From NCBI RefSeq assembly GCF_001936615.1, contig NZ_MLBF01000034.1, forward strand, positions 1 through 54,058: a DNA stretch of 54,058 nucleotides. Reading direction: 5' to 3'. The first letter of the stretch is position 1; the number at the start of each line of letters is the position of its first letter. A model generated the notes under the pieces. The model saw only the letters and a list, made by a program, of their open reading frames with translations, did not search any database and had not been told where the DNA came from. Below, piece after piece: positions 25,601 to 34,480 of this stretch. This DNA comes from Desulfosporosinus metallidurans (GTDB taxonomy: Bacteria; Bacillota; Desulfitobacteriia; Desulfitobacteriales; Desulfitobacteriaceae). Both the position numbers and the translations under genes were made by a program.

Positions 25601-26329
25601 GTACTCAATCCCAAAGACTTGGCCCGTTACGATAATTTGCCGTTCCTCGTCTTGAACCACATGTAAGGAGACAGATTCTCCTTTGAATTCCCGCCCAAGC
25701 AAACATGCAGTCCTTTTCTTTTCGGTCGTTTCAGCCTCCGACTTGGTTTGATTGGAAAGCAAGTGTTGCAGATGCTCCAACTCCACAGCTTCAACCTGCT
25801 GGGCAAGTTCTTCAAGATTAACACTGGTGTCCAAGTCGCAAACTATCTGCGGTTGAAGTCTAAAGCGCGTCTTAAAATACTTTTCAACAACATGTTGTTT
25901 GGCCCGAAAATATTCAATCCCTAGCGCATTCGGGACGAATAACCGAAGTTCGTCCTTAGCAACTTCATAGCGCGCTTCTCCGAGCCAACCTTTCATAGTA
26001 GGGAGCAGATCTGTAATATCCTGAACTATTTCCTTCCAGTGAGTTTCACAGAGAGCTGCCAAGGTCATAATTTGCTGCGCAGGTTCGACACACCATTCTA
26101 CCTTCTTTATCTCAGGCACTTGAGCCTTGAGTAGTGATTCCAAGGATGCCAGAAAAGAGTCATCCATTTCAGGCGATGCAGAAAGGTGGAGGACCCACTT
26201 CCCTTGTTTGGGAAAGACCTCCACCCGCTTGAGTTCTACGGTCGTCAGATCGAGTTGCAGAAGTCCTCTACGATCCAGTGGAAGTTTTGACAAAAAGGGG
26301 ACTTCTTTCAACGGAAGAGACCTGACCAT
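22637..26329 (-). CDS. polC: DNA polymerase III alpha subunit PolC type, without proofreading exonuclease domain
   Basis: The 1230-residue protein is a PolC: N-terminal domain and OB fold (residues about 1-310), PHP domain with [13 protein letters not shown], a zinc finger [11 protein letters not shown]...CPKCG, catalytic [20 protein letters not shown], and C-terminal helix-hairpin motifs. In usual PolC (about 1430 aa) a DnaQ-like exonuclease is inserted in the PHP domain after GVEGYLVDD; here that point runs directly into [12 protein letters not shown], so the insert is absent. The ATG at 26329 has GGGAGGG at 6 bp; an upstream frame reads through TTCGA repeats. polC normally precedes rimP; here 20 kb intervene. 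Confidence 0.95.
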   Translation of the reverse strand: [1230 protein letters not shown]

Positions 26330-26350
26330 ATCGTTTCCCTCCCACCATAC

Positions 26351-26397
26351 TCGATGTTCGAAGCTCGATATTTGAAGTTCGAACATCGAATAGAGTT
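26351..26397. repeat. TTCGA repeat block B, 5' of polC
   Basis: Perfect 11-bp dyad CGATGTTCGAA (26352-26362) and its reverse complement (26378-26388), with further TCGA words inside. It lies about 10 bp before the polC ribosome site. Confidence 0.7.
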
Positions 26398-26430
26398 TAT
26401 TCTATGATTGTTGATAATTGTGGTGTGAAA

Positions 26431-28155
26431 TTAAAATGAGTTAGCTTTATCTATAATGTTCTTTACCTGTTGAGCCACTTCTTCAACGAGTACAAGTTGA
26501 GTTTCGCCCGTTTTACGTTCTCTTAATTCAACTTGGCCATTGCCAAGGGTTTTACTTCCGATCGTCACCCGTAATGGATATCCAACCAGATCCGCATCCT
26601 TAAATTTAACCCCTGCCCGTTCATCCCGGTCGTCAAGAAGCACTTCCACGCCAAGGCGCTGAAGATCTTGATATAGTTTTTCTGCTGCCTCGACCACTTG
26701 AGCATCCTTCGTACTCACAGGTACAATTATACAGTGATAAGGGGCAATGGGTATCGGCCAAATAATTCCAGCATCGTCATGGTTTTGCTCGATAGAAGAT
26801 GCCATTGAACGGCTTACCCCCACACCATAACAACCCATAACGCAGGGCCTCTCTTCTCCGTTTTCATCTAAATAGACAGCCCCTAGTGCTTTACTATACT
26901 TTGTGCCAAGCTTAAATACTTGACCCACTTCTATCCCTCTAGCTTCTTTAAGGGGTGCCCCACATTTTAGGCAAGCTTCACCCGGTTCCACCGTTCTCAA
27001 ATCGAAGACCTGGTCGATACGAAAATCTTGACTTGGTACCGTATCCACAAAATGATAATCCGCTTTATTCGCTCCACACACCGCCCGCTTCAAAAGGGGT
27101 ACCTCTTCATCGGCAATCACCAAAAGCCCAGCTGGCACATCAATAGGACCCACGAAACCTGGCTTACACCCTAAAGTTTTCTCTACAACGTCAGGGGAAG
27201 CGAGTTGCAGGGAAACAAAACCACCGAGAGCATTATTTAATTTAATTTCATTGAGTTCACGATCTCCACGAATCAGCACCAGAAATACTCTGTCATCCCC
27301 TTGATAAAGTAAGGACTTAATAAGACGGGTCTTCGGTACGGCCAAGAATTTACAGACTTCATCAATCGTCCCCACTTCAGGCGTATGAACCAACTTCCGC
27401 TGGTCATCGATTTCAACATCCTCAATAGCTTGGGGGCGACACTCAGCCTTTTCTACATTGGCGGCATAATTACAATCAGGACAGTAAACAACACCATTTT
27501 CACCCGAATCTGCCAAAACCATAAATTCATGGGTCCCACCCGTTCCTCCAATAGCCCCAGCATCTGCTTCAACCGGGCGAAATCTCAAACCACAACGGGA
27601 AAAAATTCGGCAATAGGCATCATACATTTTTTGATAACTTTTATTGAGGCCTGCTTCATCCTGATCAAACGAGTAGAGGTCTTTCATGATAAATTCCCGC
27701 CCACGCATTAGGCCGAAGCGGGGACGCCGCTCATCGCGGTACTTATTCTGGATTTGATAAAGAAGAAGTGGAAGTTGTTTGTATGAACGAACTTCACCCC
27801 GGATAAGATCTGTTATGATTTCTTCGTGCGTCGGTCCAAGACAAAATTCTCGGTTATGACGGTCTTTCAAGCGGAACAGTTCTGCACCGTAGATATCCCA
27901 ACGTCCGCTCTCTTTCCATAATTCGGCGGGTTGTATAACCGGCATAAGGATTTCTTGCCCACCTTTGGCATCCATTTCTTGTCGTACAATGTTTTCAATT
28001 TTCTTTAAAACTCTCAATCCTAAGGGCAAATAGGTATATACTCCAGCGGCTGATTTACGTATCAATCCTGCCCGCACCATTAGTTGATGACTGACGATCT
28101 CAGCTTCCGCCGGTACTTCTCGAAGTGTTGGGTTTAAAAGTTGGCTGACGCGCAT
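26431..28155 (-). CDS. proS: Prolyl-tRNA synthetase
   Basis: A 574-residue class II synthetase: N-terminal [20 protein letters not shown], motif 1 region [20 protein letters not shown], motif 2 [20 protein letters not shown], the inserted editing domain (about 220-400, with [14 protein letters not shown]) and motif 3 [20 protein letters not shown], then the anticodon-binding domain. It charges tRNA-Pro and edits mischarged Ala. The start is the ATG at 28155 with AAAGGA at 9 bp; 18 codons of open frame upstream are not needed. It lies 63 bp after ispG. Confidence 0.96.
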   Translation of the reverse strand: MRVSQLLNPTLREVPAEAEIVSHQLMVRAGLIRKSAAGVYTYLPLGLRVLKKIENIVRQEMDAKGGQEILMPVIQPAELWKESGRWDIYGAELFRLKDRHNREFCLGPTHEEIITDLIRGEVRSYKQLPLLLYQIQNKYRDERRPRFGLMRGREFIMKDLYSFDQDEAGLNKSYQKMYDAYCRIFSRCGLRFRPVEADAGAIGGTGGTHEFMVLADSGENGVVYCPDCNYAANVEKAECRPQAIEDVEIDDQRKLVHTPEVGTIDEVCKFLAVPKTRLIKSLLYQGDDRVFLVLIRGDRELNEIKLNNALGGFVSLQLASPDVVEKTLGCKPGFVGPIDVPAGLLVIADEEVPLLKRAVCGANKADYHFVDTVPSQDFRIDQVFDLRTVEPGEACLKCGAPLKEARGIEVGQVFKLGTKYSKALGAVYLDENGEERPCVMGCYGVGVSRSMASSIEQNHDDAGIIWPIPIAPYHCIIVPVSTKDAQVVEAAEKLYQDLQRLGVEVLLDDRDERAGVKFKDADLVGYPLRVTIGSKTLGNGQVELRERKTGETQLVLVEEVAQQVKNIIDKANSF

Positions 28156-28218
28156 AAAGTCCATTCCTTTCTTATTACCATAGAGTTTTATCTTAGTAAA
28201 GGAAATCATAAATTGCCT

Positions 28219-29295
28219 TTACTTATGAATTCGGACATACTCTTCGATTTCGTGGAGCAGAGCCGGCAGCAATTCGTCCTCAGGAAGGCGAGCTACAATC
28301 TCCCCCTTCCGAAACAAAAGCCCCATCCCTTTTCCGCCTGCAATTCCAAAATCAGCTTCACGGGCTTCTCCCGGCCCATTGACCGCACAGCCCATAACCG
28401 CAACTTTTAGCGGCTTGTCCAAGGGGGGAAGCTGAGATAATCGGTCATCTACTTTTTCTGCCAAATCGGCCAAGTCAACCTGTGTACGACCACAAGTTGG
28501 GCAACTGATTAAATCCACGCTCCGCTGTCTTAATCCGAGAACACGCAAAATTTCCAGAGCTACCGGAATTTCTCGAACTGGATCTCCGGTAAGCGACACT
28601 CTAATCGTATCTCCGATCCCTTCCGAAAGCAATGCTCCAATCCCTATTGCGGACTTTACTAAACCCGAGCGTACCGTCCCTGCCTCTGTGACTCCTAAAT
28701 GCAACGGATAATCCACAATGTCAGACATCTGGCGATAAGCTTCCAGCATCAAGGGAACCGTCGATGCTTTCAGTGAAACCTTTATTTTATCATATCCCTC
28801 ATCTTCTAATAACCGGATATGGCTTAAGGCACTTTCGACCATCCCCTGCGCAGTAGGACCTCCATACTTTTCAAGGAGTTCTTTCTCCAGAGACCCAGCG
28901 TTGACACCGATGCGGATTGGGATTTGACGTTCTTTTACCGCACGAATGACCTCTTGAACTTTCCAGCGAGCCCCAATATTCCCGGGGTTTAACCTTAAAC
29001 CATGAATTCCTTGTTCAATAGCCGAAAGGGCTAAACGATAATCAAAATGAATATCCGCTATGACCGGAAGCGGACTCGAAGCAGCAATCTCTTTCAGAGC
29101 TCCTGCAGCCTCCTGATCCAAGACTGCCAGACGCACGATCTCACACCCAGCCGCAGCCAAGGCCTGAATCTGAGCCAATGTTTTGACAACATCTCGAGTA
29201 TCCGTATTGGTCATTGACTGTACTACAATCGCCGATCCGCCACCGATCGTCACGGACCCAACCTGAACAGGTTTTGTCTTCCTTCTTTGTATCAT
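28219..29295 (-). CDS. ispG: 4-hydroxy-3-methylbut-2-enyl diphosphate synthase (IspG/GcpE)
   Basis: The 358-residue protein shows the IspG TIM barrel (SMTNTDTRDVVKTLAQIQAL, LRLNPGNIGARWKVQEVI) and the C-terminal Fe-S domain with ISCPTCGRTQVDL and KVAVMGCAVNGPGEAREADF, giving the three 4Fe-4S cysteines. It converts MEcPP to HMBPP in the MEP isoprenoid pathway, the same pathway as dxr nearby. The ATG at 29295 is preceded by GGAGG; 25 codons of open frame upstream overlap the rseP end. Located 25 bp after rseP. Confidence 0.96.
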   Translation of the reverse strand: MIQRRKTKPVQVGSVTIGGGSAIVVQSMTNTDTRDVVKTLAQIQALAAAGCEIVRLAVLDQEAAGALKEIAASSPLPVIADIHFDYRLALSAIEQGIHGLRLNPGNIGARWKVQEVIRAVKERQIPIRIGVNAGSLEKELLEKYGGPTAQGMVESALSHIRLLEDEGYDKIKVSLKASTVPLMLEAYRQMSDIVDYPLHLGVTEAGTVRSGLVKSAIGIGALLSEGIGDTIRVSLTGDPVREIPVALEILRVLGLRQRSVDLISCPTCGRTQVDLADLAEKVDDRLSQLPPLDKPLKVAVMGCAVNGPGEAREADFGIAGGKGMGLLFRKGEIVARLPEDELLPALLHEIEEYVRIHK

Positions 29296-29320
29296 ACCCG
29301 CCTCCTGCTCTCCCCGTGCA

Positions 29321-30388
29321 TCATCCAGCTTTGACAAACAAACGAACGACATCTTTATAAGTAACAGCAACCATTAAAGCCATCAGTAGGACAAAACCCA
29401 CCAAGTGGATCATGTTTTCTTTTTCCGGGTTAAGCGGTTTTCCCCTCAATCCTTCGATTAAGAGAAACACGAGCCGACTCCCATCCAAGGCTGGAATAGG
29501 GAATAAATTAATGAGTCCCAATTGAATGCTTAAAACTCCTGTTAAGCTCAATAGGTTAGCCAAGCCCTGTTGGGCGCCTTCCCCAATAACCTGAGCAATC
29601 ATAACAGGCCCGCCTACTTCGGCTGGGATCTTCCCAGTTATCATTTGCGTCAGAGTGACTACAATATATTTTGTAAAATCCAACGTTCTTTCCAGTCCAA
29701 AACGGGTCGACTGAAAAATAGAGGCATGCATATAGTTAACCTCTGGCGCAATCCCGATCAGCCCATACCCTGTTTGGGCGTCTTTTTCGGTTTTCACAGA
29801 CAATTTTTGCTGCTTTCCGTTTGCCTTTTCTATCAATATGCTTAACACCTGATCTGGTTTGGAATGAATGACTTCGGTTAAACGATTCCAATCCGACGTT
29901 GGTTCCTGGTTCACAGCAAGAATTTTATCTCCCGGTTGTATTCCTGAAATAGCAGCGGGTTTTCCTTGGACTAAGGAGCCAATCTGATTACTCGTTCCTT
30001 GAGTTGGAATCCCTAGATAGGCGAAAACGCCTACAAACAAGATTATTGCCAAAACAAAGTTCATGATGGGCCCAGCAGCAATCACGGCCATACGCTGCCA
30101 AACCGGCTTATTCATAAAACTCTTTGCATCATTAAGGGGAGCAATCACAGCCTGACCATTTTCATCGATTTCCGCATCCATGCCATGAAGTTTAACGAAT
30201 CCACCTAATGGGATGATTCGTAGGGCGTAAAGCGTCTCTTTGCCTTGATAACCCACGATTTTCGGTCCAAAACCAAAGCTGAACTCAATGACTTTGACCC
30301 CAATCCATTTTGCTACCATATAGTGTCCGAGTTCATGAATCATGACCATGCTTCCAAAGACAAAAATTATGGCGAATGTTGTTAACAC
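29321..30388 (-). CDS. rseP: Site-2 metalloprotease RseP/RasP
   Basis: A 355-residue membrane protease with the zinc motif MVMIHELGHYMVAKW in the first helix, a PDZ domain (about 165-240, IQPGDKILAVNQEPTSDWNR), the second metal motif LGLINLFPIPALDGSRLVF, and a final helix. It performs intramembrane proteolysis, e.g. of anti-sigma factors. The start is a GTG at 30388 behind a seven-G ribosome site (VLTTFAIIFVFGSM); a longer frame upstream reads through TTCGA repeats. It sits between dxr and ispG, as in most Firmicutes. Confidence 0.94.
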   Translation of the reverse strand: MLTTFAIIFVFGSMVMIHELGHYMVAKWIGVKVIEFSFGFGPKIVGYQGKETLYALRIIPLGGFVKLHGMDAEIDENGQAVIAPLNDAKSFMNKPVWQRMAVIAAGPIMNFVLAIILFVGVFAYLGIPTQGTSNQIGSLVQGKPAAISGIQPGDKILAVNQEPTSDWNRLTEVIHSKPDQVLSILIEKANGKQQKLSVKTEKDAQTGYGLIGIAPEVNYMHASIFQSTRFGLERTLDFTKYIVVTLTQMITGKIPAEVGGPVMIAQVIGEGAQQGLANLLSLTGVLSIQLGLINLFPIPALDGSRLVFLLIEGLRGKPLNPEKENMIHLVGFVLLMALMVAVTYKDVVRLFVKAG

Positions 30389-30407
30389 TTTAACCCCCCC
30401 TTTTCGT

Positions 30408-30515
30408 GGTTCGGTGTTCGTGGATCGTGATTCGAGGTGCGAACATCGAATACAGAATGTCAATATTGATTTCGTAGTTAGATTTTCGTGTCAAGTTTCG
30501 AATATCGAACTACGA
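30408..30515. repeat. TTCGA repeat block C, between dxr and rseP
   Basis: A run of TTCGTGGTTCGGTGTTCG-type words, followed by a perfect dyad TCGTAGTT (30472-30479) and AACTACGA (30508-30515) with partly paired interior. The right arm contains the dxr stop codon, and the left end abuts the rseP ribosome site. Confidence 0.65.
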
Positions 30516-31652
30516 TATGAGTTCTGTGGCTCGACGACGTGCCCAGCTGTCCGCATCGAGTATGCTGCCCAAATCCATGTTATCTAACACCTGATGTTCT
30601 AAGCAAACCTTTTCGACTATGTCATGGATTCCAAGATAAGTAACCTTCTTGTGTAGGAATGCCGAAACGGCAATTTCGTTGGCTGCGTTCATCACGGCTG
30701 GAAGGGTCCCTCCGCGTCGTCCTACGCTATAGGCCATATTCAGGGCTGGAAAAGCCTTCATATCCGGTTCATGGAACGACAATGTTTTTCCCCGCAGGTC
30801 AAGTCGTTCAAAAGAGTTCCGCCAGCGAGTTGGATAGCTCAAGGCATACTGAATCGGCAACCTCATATCCGCCCTTCCTAACTGAGCGAGTACTGAACCA
30901 TCTCGATATTCCACCATGGAGTGGACCACGCTTTGCGGATGAATGAGAACCTCTATCGCATCGTAATCCATGTTAAACAGATAATGTGCCTCGATCACTT
31001 CCAGTCCCTTGTTCATCATCGTTGCGGAGTCAATAGTAATTTTGGCCCCCATATCCCAGTTCGGATGGCACAGGGCCTTTTCCAGTGTAACCGTGGCTAA
31101 TTCTTCCCTTGTCCAGCCGAAAAAAGGTCCTCCCGAAGCCGTTAAAATAATCTTTTCAACCGTGTCCGGATTTTCCTCCAAGCACTGGAAAATGGCAGAA
31201 TGTTCACTATCCACCGGCAAGATTGGACACTTCATCTTCCGAGCCGTAGACATAACTAGGTCTCCGCCAGCAACCAACGTTTCTTTATTGGCGAGGGCAA
31301 TGGCTTTACCAGCTTCAATAGCGGCCAGTGTGGGCTCCAAGCCAATCCGCCCGGAAAGCGCAGTGACCACGGTATCCACCTGAGGAGCAATAACAGAGTT
31401 AATGATACCCTCCATGCCTTGGTCGACCTTAATCGGTAAATCTCTCAACCGACCACGGAGTTCAAGCGCAGAATCCTCATCCATCATCACAACAACGGCA
31501 GGGCGAAAAAGTCGCGCCTGTTTTTCCATGAGTTCAACACTTTTGGCGGCGACTAAAGCATGGATTTTAAGTTCCCCTTCGATGTGACGAACCACATCTA
31601 AAGTTTGTCGGCCAATCGAACCTGTTGAACCTAACACAGTCAGCGTTGTCAC
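30510..31652 (-). CDS. dxr: 1-deoxy-D-xylulose 5-phosphate reductoisomerase
   Basis: A 380-residue DXR: NADPH motif LTVLGSTGSIGRQTLDVV, IALANKETLVAGGDLVM, the metal and substrate loop LPVDSEHSAIFQCLEE, TASGGPFFGW, MGAKITIDSATMMNKGLEVI, and the C-terminal helical domain. It makes MEP from DXP in the MEP pathway. The GTG at 31652 gives the standard family N terminus and good spacing to GGAAGAG; an ATG three codons upstream touches that site. The last codons and stop lie in repeat block C, so the end may have been altered. Confidence 0.95.
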   Translation of the reverse strand: MTTLTVLGSTGSIGRQTLDVVRHIEGELKIHALVAAKSVELMEKQARLFRPAVVVMMDEDSALELRGRLRDLPIKVDQGMEGIINSVIAPQVDTVVTALSGRIGLEPTLAAIEAGKAIALANKETLVAGGDLVMSTARKMKCPILPVDSEHSAIFQCLEENPDTVEKIILTASGGPFFGWTREELATVTLEKALCHPNWDMGAKITIDSATMMNKGLEVIEAHYLFNMDYDAIEVLIHPQSVVHSMVEYRDGSVLAQLGRADMRLPIQYALSYPTRWRNSFERLDLRGKTLSFHEPDMKAFPALNMAYSVGRRGGTLPAVMNAANEIAVSAFLHKKVTYLGIHDIVEKVCLEHQVLDNMDLGSILDADSWARRRATELIS

Positions 31653-31722
31653 GCAAATCATCTCTTCCCGTTATATGATTATTCTTATCAAATTTACGTT
31701 AAGCTAATCAAGATTCAATCTA

Positions 31723-32835
31723 TTAATCTCTAGGCCCGAAAATACCTACTTTACGTAAAGCTTCATAACAAATAACTAACCCCGGTCCCACTATAAGGCC
31801 AACCCCTCCCAAAAAATGAAGCCCTACATACATTGAAACAAGCGTTGGAAGAGGGTGTAAACCGATTCCTTTAGCCATAATTTTGGGCTCAAGAAACTGC
31901 CGTACCACAACTGTAATGATCCACATTACAAACAGTTTTAATCCTTCTCCGAAGGATCCTAAGATAAATAAACCGACGATCCAAGGTAAAAACAGAATAC
32001 CTGTCCCCACAATGGGTACCAAATCCAAAAATCCAGCAAGTACACCGAGTGTAACAGCATAACGATTTCCGATAAGCAACAAACCGAAAATGGTTGAAAA
32101 GGCTGTGACAGAAACTAAAATGGCTTGTGCCCGCAAATATCCCACGACGGCAGCGCCCAAATCTTCACTGATCGCCTGAGCACTGACATGCCAACGGCGT
32201 GGAAATAGGCTTGAAATAAACCGCTTGACATTTGGATAACTAGAACTCATCAGCAATGTCGCAACAGTAGATACAACCAGCACAATGAATAAACGGGGTA
32301 ACGACGTCAGAAATCCAAGTAAAAAGACACTCCCTGATTTAGCCCAATCTTGAAGCGTGCGCGCTAAGCTTTCCGTCGAGGCAAATAGAGTGCTTTGGAT
32401 TTGAGGATTTACCTTTACGAATTTTTCAACAGAGTCCACTTGTTTTGTCACAAGATCCACAAGATATCCATAATTGGGCAAAGTGATCGCTAACTCGGAT
32501 AATTCGGTATAAAGCCGGGCTACAATTAAAAAGACAAACAGGCTGAGAACGGCTATCGCCATCAGGAGGGTAAGTACAGCCGCGTAAGGCCGGCGTATCC
32601 GTACTGACCGCATCAGCCGAACAACGAGCGGTTCGAGTAAAAAGGCCAGTATAAGTGCAATAAAAAACGGAAAGAAGGCACTAAACGTTTTGCTAATGAC
32701 TTCCCCAAATACGGGTAAAAAGTCTTGAAAAAAGTAGGTAAATACTTTCAGAAAGACGAGGGCGCTTGTCACCATCGCCAGCCTGTTTATGCTTGCCCAC
32801 AGAGGATGTCTCTGATCGATGCTCAACTCGTTCAC
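31723..32835 (-). CDS. AI-2E family transporter (PF01594)
   Basis: A 370-residue membrane protein with about eight helices in the AI-2E/YtvI/PerM layout: FSAFFPFFIALILAFLLEPL near the N terminus, a large middle region (about 120-160), GYLRAQAILVSVTAFSTIFG, LAGFLDLVPIVGTGILFLPW and the closing VGLHFLGGVGLIVGPGLVIC. Members include putative autoinducer exporters and Na+/H+ antiporters such as YtvI; substrate unknown. The GTG at 32835 overlaps the cdsA stop (GTGA); a TTG at 32826 behind GAGGTGA is an alternative start. Its place between cdsA and dxr is not the usual order. Confidence 0.85.
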   Translation of the reverse strand: MNELSIDQRHPLWASINRLAMVTSALVFLKVFTYFFQDFLPVFGEVISKTFSAFFPFFIALILAFLLEPLVVRLMRSVRIRRPYAAVLTLLMAIAVLSLFVFLIVARLYTELSELAITLPNYGYLVDLVTKQVDSVEKFVKVNPQIQSTLFASTESLARTLQDWAKSGSVFLLGFLTSLPRLFIVLVVSTVATLLMSSSYPNVKRFISSLFPRRWHVSAQAISEDLGAAVVGYLRAQAILVSVTAFSTIFGLLLIGNRYAVTLGVLAGFLDLVPIVGTGILFLPWIVGLFILGSFGEGLKLFVMWIITVVVRQFLEPKIMAKGIGLHPLPTLVSMYVGLHFLGGVGLIVGPGLVICYEALRKVGIFGPRD

Positions 32836-33617
32836 CTCACAATCAAAGTTACTCCATAATATACCAAAGGAATGGCAAAAATAAGGCTGTCAAACCGATC
32901 CAATATCCCCCCGTGTCCAGGGATTAGATTTCCGGAATCTTTGACTCCTGCGCTGCGTTTCAACGCCGACTCGAACAAATCACCAATTTGCGCGCTGACT
33001 CCTACAATGATTGCTAATATTAGATACTTGATCCAAGAGGTCTCCCCAACTAGGCGCCAGAAAACTAAGGCCACCACAATACTAAGCACTAATCCGCCCA
33101 GCGAACCTTCCACAGTTTTCTTTGGACTAACCTGAGGTGCTAAAAGATGGCGTCCAAATCCCCTCCCTATAAGGTATGCACCCGTATCCGTAGCCCATAC
33201 CAAAAAGATCGTAAGAAAGGTCAACTCTAACCCCCCCGGAAGCTGCCGCAACATATAAAGATGGGATAGCAAGACAACCGTATAGAGAAACGCTAACAAA
33301 TTAAAGGTTGCCTCTGCAAGCGATGTTTTGGGATAAGTTAAAGCGAGACGCCCAAGAACAAGTAGTAGCCAAAAGACAAGCGCCGACAACAGCCATTCTC
33401 TACTGCCGATGAACAGATTGATCAACCAAACAACCGTGACAATCGTCGTCTGTATATACCAAGTCTGCATCCCCATGCGTTCGCCAATTTTCATAAATTC
33501 CCAAAGTGCTAACAAGGTTAGCACAGCCACTAAGAATGCGATATAAGGACCGCCCAAATATGTTAATCCCAAAAGAAGTGGAGCACCAATCAGGGCACTA
33601 AGAGTTCGTTTAAGCAT
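32832..33617 (-). CDS. cdsA: Phosphatidate cytidylyltransferase
   Basis: The 261-residue integral membrane enzyme has about seven helices and the CTP_transf_1 signature near the C terminus: AQIGDLFESALKRSAGVKDS followed by LIPGHGGILDRFDSLIFAIP. It makes CDP-diacylglycerol for phospholipid synthesis. The ATG at 33617 is preceded by GAGGAGG; the frame extends upstream into uppS and is not used. It lies 10 bp after uppS. Confidence 0.95.
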   Translation of the reverse strand: MLKRTLSALIGAPLLLGLTYLGGPYIAFLVAVLTLLALWEFMKIGERMGMQTWYIQTTIVTVVWLINLFIGSREWLLSALVFWLLLVLGRLALTYPKTSLAEATFNLLAFLYTVVLLSHLYMLRQLPGGLELTFLTIFLVWATDTGAYLIGRGFGRHLLAPQVSPKKTVEGSLGGLVLSIVVALVFWRLVGETSWIKYLILAIIVGVSAQIGDLFESALKRSAGVKDSGNLIPGHGGILDRFDSLIFAIPLVYYGVTLIVR

Positions 33618-33627
33618 GCGCTCCTCC

Positions 33628-34392
33628 TCAATTTGTATGTATTCCACCAAACCGACGATCCCGTTTCTGGTACATTTTAATCGCTTCAAGTAAGGTCTTT
33701 CTTCCGAAATCAGGCCAAAGCTCGTCGATAACTACGATTTCAGTATAGGCTAACTGCCAAAGTAAAAAGTTACTTAACCTCATTTCCCCGGAAGTCCGAA
33801 TCAGTAAATCCGGGTCCGGTAAACCGCTTGTAAACAGTGCTTCACTAAACCGTACCTCATCTATTTCCTCAATTTTTTGCTTTCCGGTCAAGACATCGTT
33901 GCTCAGTTTCCTGACTGCATCAATAATCTCGGATCTCCCTCCATAATTTAAAGCGAGGTTAAGAATGAGACCTGAATTATTTCGCGTGCGTTCCTTAGCA
34001 TGTTCTAATTCACGCTGTGCCTCCATCGGAAGGTCATTAAGTCCTCCTATGGCACGTATGACCACATTGTTTTGATGAAGTTCATTGAGTTCTTTTCTTA
34101 AGTACTCCGTAAGTAAGGTCATCAGTACGCCCACTTCATCTTTGGGCCTTCGCCAGTTTTCCGTAGAAAATGCATAAACTGTAAGAACTTCTATCCCCAG
34201 TTCAGAACACGTTTTAACAACTTTTCGCAAGGCCTCAACCCCTGCCCGATGTCCCATCGAACGAGGGAGCGCACGTTTCAAGGCCCATCGCCCGTTTCCG
34301 TCCATGATAATGGCAATATGGCGCGGGAGGAGATCCATAGCAATCTGATCCTTTGGATCAACTTTATTCTGTTTTCGAGGCTTGAACCACAT
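33628..34392 (-). CDS. uppS: Undecaprenyl diphosphate synthase
   Basis: A 254-residue cis-prenyltransferase: HIAIIMDGNGRWALKRALPR with the catalytic Asp, HRAGVEALRKVVKTCSELGI, LTVYAFSTENWRRPKDEV, LNYGGRSEI, and DLLIRTSGEMRLSNFLLWQL at the C-terminal substrate site. It makes the C55 carrier lipid for cell-wall synthesis. The ATG at 34392 follows GGGGGTGA at 5 bp. A terminator lies 59 bp upstream, so uppS may need its own promoter or readthrough. Confidence 0.96.
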   Translation of the reverse strand: MWFKPRKQNKVDPKDQIAMDLLPRHIAIIMDGNGRWALKRALPRSMGHRAGVEALRKVVKTCSELGIEVLTVYAFSTENWRRPKDEVGVLMTLLTEYLRKELNELHQNNVVIRAIGGLNDLPMEAQRELEHAKERTRNNSGLILNLALNYGGRSEIIDAVRKLSNDVLTGKQKIEEIDEVRFSEALFTSGLPDPDLLIRTSGEMRLSNFLLWQLAYTEIVVIDELWPDFGRKTLLEAIKMYQKRDRRFGGIHTN

Positions 34393-34450
34393 TATTTCAC
34401 CCCCACGACTCGAAAAGCTCATACTGTGAAAATTCACGCCCTTAATAGGT

Positions 34451-34480
34451 TAAAAGACCCCCTTTAAAAGTTAGGGGGTC
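34451..34480 (-). terminator. Intrinsic terminator between orf70 and uppS
   Basis: Minus strand GACCCCC, 11-nt loop, GGGGGTC, then TTTT. The stem begins inside the last codons of orf70. Read-through would be needed for frr-uppS cotranscription. Confidence 0.75.

Noticed and set aside
26329..26386. Longer polC N terminus from the upstream ATG at 26386
   Set aside because: It would translate the repeat dyad; the downstream ATG has a strong ribosome site and family-like N terminus.
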